The position numbers and the translations under genes were made by a program. Shown one piece after another: positions 50,408 to 57,819 of a DNA stretch of 64,000 bases. The first letter of the stretch is position 1; each line of letters begins with the position of its first letter. The notes below the pieces were generated by a model. The model was not told the DNA's origin and did not search any database. It saw only the letters and a program-made list of their open reading frames with translations. Source of the DNA: Rhodoglobus sp. (GTDB lineage: Bacteria; Actinomycetota; Actinomycetes; Actinomycetales; Microbacteriaceae); contig JAODAV010000010.1 in NCBI GenBank assembly GCA_025463605.1, positions 62,001 to 126,000 on the forward strand. Direction: 5' to 3'.

Positions 50408-51364
50408 ATGACTGCACCGACCGCGGCGCCGCCAGCGGTGACCGTTCGGTCGGCGCTACTCCGGCGGCGGCGAGGAGCCGCCGCCGGAGGTGGCCGGCGC
50501 GAGGCCCTCGCGGCCTACGCGTTCGTCCTTCCCGGCTTCATCCTCTACGCCCTCGTGATGCTCTACCCCGCCGTGCAGACGTTCCTCCTCAGCCTGCGCG
50601 ACTGGAAGATCACTCCGGGAGTGGACAGTCCATGGGTGGGCCTGGACAACTACATCAGGGCCTTCAGCGATCCGGCCTTCCTCGACTCGCTCGTCAACGC
50701 GGTCGTGTACACGCTCGTCACCGTGCCCATGCAGATCGTGATCGGCCTATTCCTCGCGATCCTCCTGGACAGCAAGCTGCCGGGCCGAGTGGCATTCCGG
50801 GTGCTGTTCTATCTCCCGGTCGTCACGAGTTGGGTGGTCGTGTCCCTGCTCTTCCGCTACATCTTCTCCTCCGACGAGGGACTCGCGAACTTCGTGACCG
50901 TCGACCTCCTTCACCTGGCCAGCGACAACGTCAGCTGGTTCCAGGAGCGGTGGACGTCGTTCATCGCCATCTGCGCGCTGGGCATCTGGAAGGGCGTCGG
51001 CTGGTCGATGCTCATCTTCCTCGCCGCACTCACGGCGGTGCCGAAGGATCTCCACGAGGCGGCGGCCATCGACGGCGCAGGAGTGTTCAAGCGGTTCCGC
51101 TATGTGTCGCTGCCGTCCATCCGCAGCGCCCTCTCCGTCGTCGTCATCCTGCTCGTGATCGGCGGATTCAACGTATTCATCTCGGTGCTGCTCATCACGG
51201 GCGGCACGAACGACACGCAGGTGCCGCTCACCTACATGTACGACCAGGCGTTCCAGTTCCTCGACTTCGGCTACGGCAGTGCGATCTCGTTCTCGCTCAC
51301 GGCCCTCGTGTTGGTGGTCTCGGCAGCGCAGTACTGGTGGACGCGTCGATCGATGAGGAACTGA
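50408..51364 (+). CDS. ABC sugar importer permease, MalF type
   Basis: A 318-aa permease with six helices. A basic Ala/Arg-rich N-terminus (RRRRGAAAGGGRR) precedes AYAFVLPGFILYALVMLYP. The EAA loop LHEAAAIDGAGVFKRFRYVS, which contacts the ATPase, is near residue 215. It lies 14 nt after the binding-protein gene. Confidence 0.92.
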   Translation: MTAPTAAPPAVTVRSALLRRRRGAAAGGGRREALAAYAFVLPGFILYALVMLYPAVQTFLLSLRDWKITPGVDSPWVGLDNYIRAFSDPAFLDSLVNAVVYTLVTVPMQIVIGLFLAILLDSKLPGRVAFRVLFYLPVVTSWVVVSLLFRYIFSSDEGLANFVTVDLLHLASDNVSWFQERWTSFIAICALGIWKGVGWSMLIFLAALTAVPKDLHEAAAIDGAGVFKRFRYVSLPSIRSALSVVVILLVIGGFNVFISVLLITGGTNDTQVPLTYMYDQAFQFLDFGYGSAISFSLTALVLVVSAAQYWWTRRSMRN

Positions 51365-51365
51365 C

Positions 51366-52208
51366 ATGGTGACATCCCCGCGGCGGCGGATTCTCAACTA
51401 CGCCATCCGGTACGTGCTCCTGGCGATCGCGGCATTCCTGCTGGTGTACCCGTTCCTGTACATGCTGTCGACCTCGTTCAAGCCCAGGTCGCTCGTGCTC
51501 GGTGACCCCACCCAGCTCATCCCGGAGGATCCGACCCTCGACAACTACATCCAGGTGCTCGGTGTCGACAACTTTCTGCGGTACTTCCTCAACTCGGCGG
51601 CCGTCGCCGTCGTGAGCACGGTACTCATCGTGGCTCTGTCGTCGATGATGGCGTACGCGTTCTCCCGCCTTCGGTTCCCGGGCAAGCGCATCCTGTTCAC
51701 GCTCATCATCGTCGGTCTCACCATCCCGACGATGATGCTGATCATTCCCCAGTTTCTCCTCGCGCGGGACTTGCACTTGCTCAACTCGCTGCAGGGCCTC
51801 GTGCCGTTCTACGTCGGTACGGCGCTGGGCTTCAACACCTTCCTCCTGTCGGGGTTCTTCGAGACCATTCCGAAGGAACTCGATGAGGCGATGCTCATCG
51901 ACGGCGCCGGGCCGTGGCGACGGTACTGGAGCCTCGCCCTGCCCTTGTCGAAGCCCGCCCTGGCGACGTGCGTGATCTTCGCCTTCCTCGGCACGTGGGA
52001 CGAGTTCGCGTGGGCCCTCACGGTGCTCAATGACGTCGAGGTACGCACCCTCCCCATCGCGATCGCCCTATTCCAAGGGCAGCACAGCACGAGCTGGGGG
52101 CTCGTGTTCGCGGCGTCGCTGCTCGCCATCATCCCCGTTCTCATCGTCTATATCGTGTTCCAGCGCTTCTTCGTCGCTGGCCTGACCTCCGGAGCAATCA
52201 AGAGCTAA
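51366..52208 (+). CDS. ABC sugar importer permease, MalG type
   Basis: A 280-aa permease with six helices, one base after the first permease stop. VYPFLYMLSTSFKPRSLVL is the usual MalG start and the EAA loop is ELDEAMLIDGAGPWRRYW. Its TAA stop shares a base with the ATG of the GH15 gene, so uptake and hydrolysis proteins are made from one coupled message. Confidence 0.92.
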   Translation: MVTSPRRRILNYAIRYVLLAIAAFLLVYPFLYMLSTSFKPRSLVLGDPTQLIPEDPTLDNYIQVLGVDNFLRYFLNSAAVAVVSTVLIVALSSMMAYAFSRLRFPGKRILFTLIIVGLTIPTMMLIIPQFLLARDLHLLNSLQGLVPFYVGTALGFNTFLLSGFFETIPKELDEAMLIDGAGPWRRYWSLALPLSKPALATCVIFAFLGTWDEFAWALTVLNDVEVRTLPIAIALFQGQHSTSWGLVFAASLLAIIPVLIVYIVFQRFFVAGLTSGAIKS

Positions 52209-53305
52209 TGACCACCACAACCTCAGCGCAGGACATCGTCGCCGAAGGCCTGCGCGTGATCGCGGACGGCCAGGCTCCCTCAGGGGCCTACGTAGCGAGC
52301 CCCAACTTTGCCGAGTACAACTTCGCGTGGCTGAGAGACGGCGCATACTGCGCACTCGCGATGGATGCCGCCGGCCGCCCCGAATCGAGCCGCGCCTTCC
52401 ATAGGTGGGCGGCTATGGTCATCGAGGCCCAGCGACCCCGAATCGAGAAGATCATCGGGCTGATCGAGCGCGGCGAAACGATTCGTGGCGACGACATGCT
52501 GCCCACGCGATACACGCTCCTCGGCCAGCCGGAGGTAGTCGTCGGGGAGGCGTGGCCGAACTTCCAGCTCGACGGCTACGGATCCTGGTTGTTCGCCCTG
52601 TTCTCGCACCTCGACGCGCAACTGCTGCCGGAGTTCCGGCCGGCCGTGGAGCTTGCCGCCAGGTACTTGTCCGCGTCGTGGCGGCTCCCGTGTTTCGACT
52701 ACTGGGAGGAGGAGGGGGATCGCCAGCACACGTCCACCCTCGCTGCGATCGCGGCCGGATTGCGTTCGGCGAGCCGGCTTCTCGATGACACGTCCCTCGC
52801 CTCGACGGCGGAAGAGGTGCTCGACTATGTGCGGGCGCACTGCGTCGTCGACGGGAGCTTCGTGAAGGGGCCCCAGGACCCGCGGGTCGATGCGAGCCTG
52901 ATCTCCCTGACGGTGCCGTTCGGGCTCGTCGACGCGAGCGACCCTGTCATGAGGGCGACGATCGCTCGCATCCGCTCCGAGCTCTCGAGCCCGAGCGGCG
53001 GCATCTACCGCTATCGCGGGGACACCTACTACGGCGGCAACCCGTGGCTGCTCCTGACGGCGTGGCTGGGCTGGCACGATCGAGTGACCGGCAACGAGGA
53101 GGGGTTCAGTAGTGCGCGGCATTGGGTGCTCAGCAACGTGTCCGACGGGGGGCGGTTGGCCGAGCAGGTGTTGCACGAACCGCAGTCCGCACCCTTCGTG
53201 CAGGAGTGGCTCGATCGCTGGGGTCCGGTGGCCGACCCGTTGCTGTGGTCGCACGCCAAGTTCATCCTGATGGAGTCTGAGGCGGTCGGTCGGGTATGGA
53301 ACTGA
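52208..53305 (+). CDS. Glycoside hydrolase family 15-like (glucoamylase/glucodextranase-type), intracellular
   Basis: A 365-aa (alpha/alpha)6-barrel enzyme without a signal peptide. YNFAWLRDGAYCALAMDAAG is the GH15 substrate-binding opening. FQLDGYGSWLFALF, CFDYWEEEGDRQHTSTLAA (general acid Glu in WEE) and RLAEQVLHE (probable general base Glu) mark the active site, and LLWSHAKFIL the end. It is shorter than complete bacterial glucoamylases because the N-terminal beta domain is absent. It should release glucose from imported alpha-1,6- or alpha-1,4-oligosaccharides. Confidence 0.82.
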   Translation: MTTTTSAQDIVAEGLRVIADGQAPSGAYVASPNFAEYNFAWLRDGAYCALAMDAAGRPESSRAFHRWAAMVIEAQRPRIEKIIGLIERGETIRGDDMLPTRYTLLGQPEVVVGEAWPNFQLDGYGSWLFALFSHLDAQLLPEFRPAVELAARYLSASWRLPCFDYWEEEGDRQHTSTLAAIAAGLRSASRLLDDTSLASTAEEVLDYVRAHCVVDGSFVKGPQDPRVDASLISLTVPFGLVDASDPVMRATIARIRSELSSPSGGIYRYRGDTYYGGNPWLLLTAWLGWHDRVTGNEEGFSSARHWVLSNVSDGGRLAEQVLHEPQSAPFVQEWLDRWGPVADPLLWSHAKFILMESEAVGRVWN

Positions 53306-54906
53306 TCCCGGATCGTGCGCACTATGTGCCCGGTGCCAGCGTCAGGGTGGAATTCGATTCGGCCATCGACGCTGACGCAGCCCTCATCGTCACTCGCCTG
53401 CAGCGGGAGGTGCTGACACTTTCCGTGCCTGCGGGCAGTAGGTCGGTCGATCTCGGCACCTTCGAGCCGGGCGGCTACGGCGTGCGCCTGGGTGTCGCGG
53501 CGACCGCGTTCGATGTCTCGGACAGCCCGTTCGACCGGCCCCGCTACGGGTTCATAGCCCGGCTCACCGACGATGTCGACGTGCAAGCGGTCACGCGCAA
53601 CTTCCGCCGCTTGCACCTGAACCTCGCGCAACTCTACGACTGGGCGTACCGGCACTCGACGCTCATGCCGCCGACCGAGAGCTATCTCGACCCGCTCGGC
53701 ATGCAGCGCACCCTCTCCGCCGTGCAGCGGATGGCGGGAGCGTTGTCCAGCTCCGGCACCGTGCCTCTCGGCTACTCCGCCGTGTACGCCATCGGCCACG
53801 ACGAGGTGGCCGACTGGGAGGGATCGATCCTGCTGCGGTCCGATGGCGAGCGGTACCGGCTGGGTGACGACTTCCTCGTGCTCGTGGATCCCGCCGAGCC
53901 GAAGTGGCTCGAGCACTACCTCGGCGAACTCGAGCGCGTAGTTCGGGAGACCGCGATAGAGGGCTTCCATCTCGACCAGTACGGCTGGCCCAAATTCGCG
54001 CACCGGTCCGACGGCGCATTCGTCGACCTCGCGGCGAGTTTCGTCACCCTCCTGGAGGCCGTGCGCGACCGGCTGCCCGAGGCCCGGTTCATGTTCAACA
54101 ACGTCAACGACTTTCCCACGTGGGCGACGGCGACGACGCGACAAGACGCGACCTATGTGGAGGTCTGGGATCCGCACTCGGAGTTACAGGACCTGGCCGC
54201 ACTCGCGGCCGCGGCACGGGCGCTGAGGCCGGAGCATCCGTTGATCCTGTCTGCCTACCTGCCCTGCTATGACGGCGACGAGAGCCGGGCGAACAACGCG
54301 GCGGCCCTCGTGATGGCGACGGCATTCTCGAACGGGGCGAGCCACCTGCTTGTCGGCGAGGATGGCAACGCCCTGACCGGACCGTACTACCCGGTGAACC
54401 ACCGATTGTCTCCTGCGAGCATCGACTTCTTCGTGCCGTGGTACGACTTCCCGGTGCGCTACGGCGACCTGTTCTACGACCCAGCCCAAGTCGACGTCAC
54501 CGAGTCATTCACCGGCGGCATCAACGGCGACATCGTGTTCTCCGGCGCCGCCTTCTCGACCAAAGCCGAGGCCGGCACGGTCTGGACACGCGTCGTACGC
54601 ACGACCGCGGGTCTCGTGGTGCACCTCATCGATCTCACCGCGCAGACCGAGACGGTGTGGCACGCCGGCAAGAGCGACCCTGGTACTCTCGCCGGCATCG
54701 CGACCGAGGTCGCTCCGATCGGCGCCGGGGCGACCGTCTACTTCGCTTCGGTGGGTGCACCCGACCTGGTGCCGCTGAGGGTGTCGGGAAGTTCGGCATC
54801 GAGCCACGCCGATGCGCTCACGGCAAGTCAGTCGAGCGTGTCGTTCGAGCTTCCGGAGTTCCGGGCCTGGGCGTTCCTGCTCATTCCGTGGAGCGAGTTC
54901 AGCTGA
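53296..54906 (+). CDS. Glycoside hydrolase family 66 (dextranase / cycloisomaltooligosaccharide glucanotransferase), intracellular
   Basis: A 536-aa enzyme whose ATG lies within the end of the GH15 gene. HLNLAQLYDWAYRHSTLMPP (from residue 107) and PLGYSAVYAIG are GH66 signatures. The nucleophile is Asp227 in GFHLDQYGWPK and the probable acid/base Glu289 in TYVEVWDP. An N-terminal Ig-like domain (1-95) and a C-terminal beta domain flank the barrel, as in known GH66 enzymes. These normally are secreted; here no signal peptide is present. It should cut or cyclise alpha-1,6-glucans in the cytoplasm. Confidence 0.85.
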   Translation: MELIPDRAHYVPGASVRVEFDSAIDADAALIVTRLQREVLTLSVPAGSRSVDLGTFEPGGYGVRLGVAATAFDVSDSPFDRPRYGFIARLTDDVDVQAVTRNFRRLHLNLAQLYDWAYRHSTLMPPTESYLDPLGMQRTLSAVQRMAGALSSSGTVPLGYSAVYAIGHDEVADWEGSILLRSDGERYRLGDDFLVLVDPAEPKWLEHYLGELERVVRETAIEGFHLDQYGWPKFAHRSDGAFVDLAASFVTLLEAVRDRLPEARFMFNNVNDFPTWATATTRQDATYVEVWDPHSELQDLAALAAAARALRPEHPLILSAYLPCYDGDESRANNAAALVMATAFSNGASHLLVGEDGNALTGPYYPVNHRLSPASIDFFVPWYDFPVRYGDLFYDPAQVDVTESFTGGINGDIVFSGAAFSTKAEAGTVWTRVVRTTAGLVVHLIDLTAQTETVWHAGKSDPGTLAGIATEVAPIGAGATVYFASVGAPDLVPLRVSGSSASSHADALTASQSSVSFELPEFRAWAFLLIPWSEFS

Positions 54907-54907
54907 C

Positions 54908-56443
54908 TCAGGATGCCTCGAGCACCGCCATCGCCGCGTTGTGCCCGCCGATGCCGCTCACCGCTCCTCCGCGCTGAGCTCCGGCCCCGCACATCAGGAT
55001 GCGCGAGTGGGCCGTCGCCACGCCCCAGCGCTCGGCGGGAGAGGCCAGGCGCGCGTCGTTCTCGGCGAACGGCCACGACAGGGGCCCGTGGAAGATGTTG
55101 CCGCCGGGCATGTGGAGGGCGTGCTCAAGATCGAGGGTCGTCTTCGTCTCGATCGTGGGGCGGCCCGAGGCATCCTCGAGCAGTAGCGGTTCGATCGGCT
55201 CGGCGAGCACCGAATCGAGGGAGTCGAGCACAGCCCGCTCGAGCAGAGTGCGCATCTCGTCGTTGTTCGCCTCGGTCAGCAACCGATGCGGTGTGTGCAG
55301 TCCGAACACGGTGAGCGTCTGTGCACCGCTCGCGCGAAGCTCGGGCGAGAGGATGCTCGGGTCGGTGAGCGAGTGACAGTAGATTTCGCAGGGCAGCGGG
55401 CCCGGAATCTCGCCGCGAGCCGCGGTGTCGTAGGCCGCGTCGAGTTGGGACCACCCCTCGTTGATATGGAACGTGCCACCGAATGCCGCAACGGGGTCGA
55501 CTGCGGAATCCTTGAGTCGGGGCAGCCGCTTCACGAGCAGGTTGACCTTGACCTGGGCGCCCTCGGGGGGCTCAGCCGACTCGCCCATGAGCCGGGCCAG
55601 CTCGAGCGGCGCAATGCCCACGAGCACCCACGTTGCGGCGATCGCGCGCTCGTCGTCACCCGCGCGGTAGGTCACTTCGCCGTCGGGCGTGATGCCGGTC
55701 ACCTCTGCTCCCGTGACGATCTCCGCGCCGGCAAGCCGGGCTGCGCGCGCGAGCTCGCCCGTGACGGCTCCCATGCCGCCGATCGGCACGTCCCAGTCCC
55801 CCGTTCCGCCGCCGATCACGTGGTAGAGCAGGCAGCGGTTGCCCGCGAGGGTCTCATCGACATTGGGCGCGAACGTGCCGATGATCGCGTCGGTGAGCAC
55901 GACGCCGCGCACGAGATCGCTCGTGAAAGCCCCGGCGATGGTGGCGCCGATCGGCGCCTCGACGAGGTCACGCCAGAGCCGGTCATCGCCGAGCGCGGTG
56001 CGTGCCTCGGTGCGCGTCAGCAGCGGCTCGGTCACGGTGGGAAAGAGGCTGCGGGCCAGGCGCGCGGTGCCCGAGTAAAACTCCTGCCACGCCGCGGAGT
56101 CGGCGCCCAATGCGGCGGCCGTCGCCGGGAGGTCCGCATTGTCGACGAGCAGTCCCCGGTCGGTTCCGGGCTCGGGGGTGTAGGAGGAGTAGCGCCGTCG
56201 GGCGAGGGTGATGTCGAGACGGAGGTCGCGGATGATGCTCGCGGGAAGAAGGGACACGAGATAGGAGTAGCGGGAGAGCCGGGCATCCACCCCCTCGAAC
56301 GCTTGCGCGGAGACGGCAGCACCACCGACGTGATCGAGGCGCTCGAGTACCGTGACGCGCTTTCCCGCGAGCGCGAGGTATGCGGCGGCCGTGAGCCCGT
56401 TGTGGCCGCCGCCGACAATGACGACGTCGCGTGTGTCATGCAT
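54908..56443 (-). CDS. FAD-dependent oxidoreductase, phytoene-desaturase/PYROXD2-like
   Basis: A 511-aa flavoprotein. VVIVGGGHNGLTAAAYLALAG is the dinucleotide-binding motif, followed by VLERLDHVGGAAVS. The late GGNIFHGPLSWPF and LMCGAGAQRGGAVSGIGGHNAA segments belong to the PYROXD2-like branch rather than to true carotenoid desaturases. No carotenoid genes are near. Leaderless start predicted: TAGGCT 7 nt before the ATG. It converges on the GH66 gene with a 1-bp gap. Confidence 0.83.
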   Translation of the reverse strand: MHDTRDVVIVGGGHNGLTAAAYLALAGKRVTVLERLDHVGGAAVSAQAFEGVDARLSRYSYLVSLLPASIIRDLRLDITLARRRYSSYTPEPGTDRGLLVDNADLPATAAALGADSAAWQEFYSGTARLARSLFPTVTEPLLTRTEARTALGDDRLWRDLVEAPIGATIAGAFTSDLVRGVVLTDAIIGTFAPNVDETLAGNRCLLYHVIGGGTGDWDVPIGGMGAVTGELARAARLAGAEIVTGAEVTGITPDGEVTYRAGDDERAIAATWVLVGIAPLELARLMGESAEPPEGAQVKVNLLVKRLPRLKDSAVDPVAAFGGTFHINEGWSQLDAAYDTAARGEIPGPLPCEIYCHSLTDPSILSPELRASGAQTLTVFGLHTPHRLLTEANNDEMRTLLERAVLDSLDSVLAEPIEPLLLEDASGRPTIETKTTLDLEHALHMPGGNIFHGPLSWPFAENDARLASPAERWGVATAHSRILMCGAGAQRGGAVSGIGGHNAAMAVLEAS

Positions 56444-56450
56444 GGGCGAG

Positions 56451-56456
56451 AGCCTA
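56451..56456 (-). promoter_or_regulatory. Likely -10 box of the PYROXD2-like gene
   Basis: TAGGCT on the minus strand, 7 nt before ATG 56443. Confidence 0.5.
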
Positions 56457-56464
56457 GCGGCGGG

Positions 56465-56956
56465 TCAGGCCGATGCTGCGGTCGTCGCGTTCTCCTCGGC
56501 GCAAATGGGCGGATTGATGGTGTCGAGTACTTGTCGCGAGATCGCCCCCAGTGCCTCGAGTTGCTCCTCGGTCAGCGCATCAAAGAAGTGCTCGCGGATT
56601 GCCGCCGTGTGATCGCTGATGGCGCCGAGCACCGCCCGGCTGCCGTCGGGCGTGAGCACGACCCACACACCGCGCGCGTCATCGCCGCACTCCTCGCGCT
56701 TGACGAGGCCGCGCGACTCCATGCGCGTCAGCTGGTGGGATACGCGGCTCTTCTCCCACCCGATGAGGTCGCCGATCCGGCCGGCGCGAAGGCGCTTGTC
56801 CGGGTCGCTGAACAGTGAGGCGAGCACCTCGTAGTCGGCGGCGGAAATGCCCGAATCCGATTGCAGACGTCGCTCGAGCGTCAGATCCAGCTGGCGTCGC
56901 ATGACGAAGAAGGCGCGCCAGACTTCGCGCTCGCTCCCGCTTAACTGTGACGCCAT
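56465..56956 (-). CDS. MarR-family transcriptional regulator
   Basis: A 163-aa regulator. The start at ATG 56956 has GGTGAG upstream; longer readings run into the operator region. Helix-turn-helix: RAGRIGDLIGWEKSRVSHQL; wing: VKREECGDDARGVWVVLTPDG, which carries the DxR motif. It is divergent from an FMN reductase gene, with two near-identical 11-bp sites between them, a layout typical of MarR regulators sensing quinones or other electrophiles and controlling a flavin reductase. Confidence 0.9.
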   Translation of the reverse strand: MASQLSGSEREVWRAFFVMRRQLDLTLERRLQSDSGISAADYEVLASLFSDPDKRLRAGRIGDLIGWEKSRVSHQLTRMESRGLVKREECGDDARGVWVVLTPDGSRAVLGAISDHTAAIREHFFDALTEEQLEALGAISRQVLDTINPPICAEENATTAASA

Positions 56957-56976
56957 CTCACCATCGTACCGGTTGG

Positions 56977-57016
56977 TTGACACGTCATCAATAGTGGCGA
57001 TAAGGTGACACGTCAA
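56977..57016. promoter_or_regulatory. Twin operator between marR and FMN reductase genes
   Basis: TTGACACGTCA (56977-56987) and TGACACGTCAA (57006-57016) share TGACACGTCA, itself nearly palindromic. The centres are 29 bp apart. The first TTGACA may also be the -35 box of the reductase gene. Confidence 0.65.
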
Positions 57017-57035
57017 CTTCTTTGAAAGGTCACCA

Positions 57036-57620
57036 GTGTCAGAGCTCAGAATCGGAATCATCCTCGGCAGCACTCGCCCCGGACGCAAGGGCGATCAGGT
57101 CGCGAAGTGGGTGCTCGAGCAGGCGCGCAAGCGGGATGACGCTACCTACGAACTCCTCGACCTCGCCGACTTCGACCTCCCGCACCTCGATGAAGAAGTA
57201 CCCCCGTCGATGGCCCAGTACACGCACGACCACACCAGGGCCTGGTCGGAGACCATCGACGGATTCGACGGATTCGTGTTCGTCACTCCCGAATACAACC
57301 GCTCCCCGTCCGGCGCACTCAAGAACGCCATCGACTTCCTGTACAAGGAGTGGAACAACAAGGCAGTCGGCTTTGTGAGCTACGGCGCCCAGGCATCCGG
57401 ATTGCGTGCCGTCGAGCACTTGCGCCAGATCGTGGGCGAGCTGCAGATGGCCGACGTTCGCGCCTCGGTCGGCATCTCCCTCCTGACCGATTTCGAGGGA
57501 TACAGCGTTCTCAAGCCCATTCCGCACCACGAGGCTCCGCTCGGTGTCATGTTCGACCAGCTCGTGTCGTGGTCGGGCGCTATGCGCAGCGTGCGTGCGG
57601 GAGTGCTCGCCGCCGCATAA
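57036..57620 (+). CDS. NADPH-dependent FMN reductase
   Basis: A 194-aa flavodoxin-like reductase from GTG 57036 (AAAGG upstream). RIGIILGSTRPGRKGDQVAKW binds the FMN phosphate, and FVFVTPEYNRSPSGALKNAIDF is the family signature (TPEYN). It probably reduces quinones, azo compounds or chromate. The divergent MarR regulator and operator pair suggest induction by its substrate. A palindromic family A repeat follows 10 bp after the stop. Confidence 0.9.
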   Translation: MSELRIGIILGSTRPGRKGDQVAKWVLEQARKRDDATYELLDLADFDLPHLDEEVPPSMAQYTHDHTRAWSETIDGFDGFVFVTPEYNRSPSGALKNAIDFLYKEWNNKAVGFVSYGAQASGLRAVEHLRQIVGELQMADVRASVGISLLTDFEGYSVLKPIPHHEAPLGVMFDQLVSWSGAMRSVRAGVLAAA

Positions 57621-57630
57621 TCGCCCGGCA

Positions 57631-57692
57631 CCGCGGTGGTTTGTGCTCTGCGCGTCCGTTTGTACGGCCGCGCCCGCGACAAACCACCGCGG
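57631..57692. repeat. Palindromic intergenic repeat, family A, copy 3
   Basis: 62 bp bounded by a perfect 14-bp inverted repeat (CCGCGGTGGTTTGT and complement). The interior TGCGCGTCCGTTTGTACGG aligns with copies at 279 and 4951. It lies 3' of the reductase gene and could act as a bidirectional terminator. The rest of the gap to putA (57693-57807) is GC-rich and apparently empty. Confidence 0.7.
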
Positions 57693-57807
57693 GGCTCGCA
57701 GCGGGGCCGGCGGGCGGGTGGGGCCGGGGCGCGGGTTCATTGCGTTCGGCCGGGCACGCACGCTGATCCCGTGCGTGCAACGGCGCTCCTTGCCGCGGAT
57801 GCGCGAT

Positions 57808-57813
57808 TAAGCT
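57808..57813 (+). promoter_or_regulatory. Likely -10 box of putA
   Basis: TAAGCT, 6 nt before ATG 57820. Confidence 0.5.
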
Positions 57814-57819
57814 CGATTC

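Noticed and set aside
54908-56443. Carotenoid (phytoene) desaturase function
   Set aside because: Motifs fit the PYROXD2-like branch and there are no crtB, crtE or lycopene-modifying genes around.
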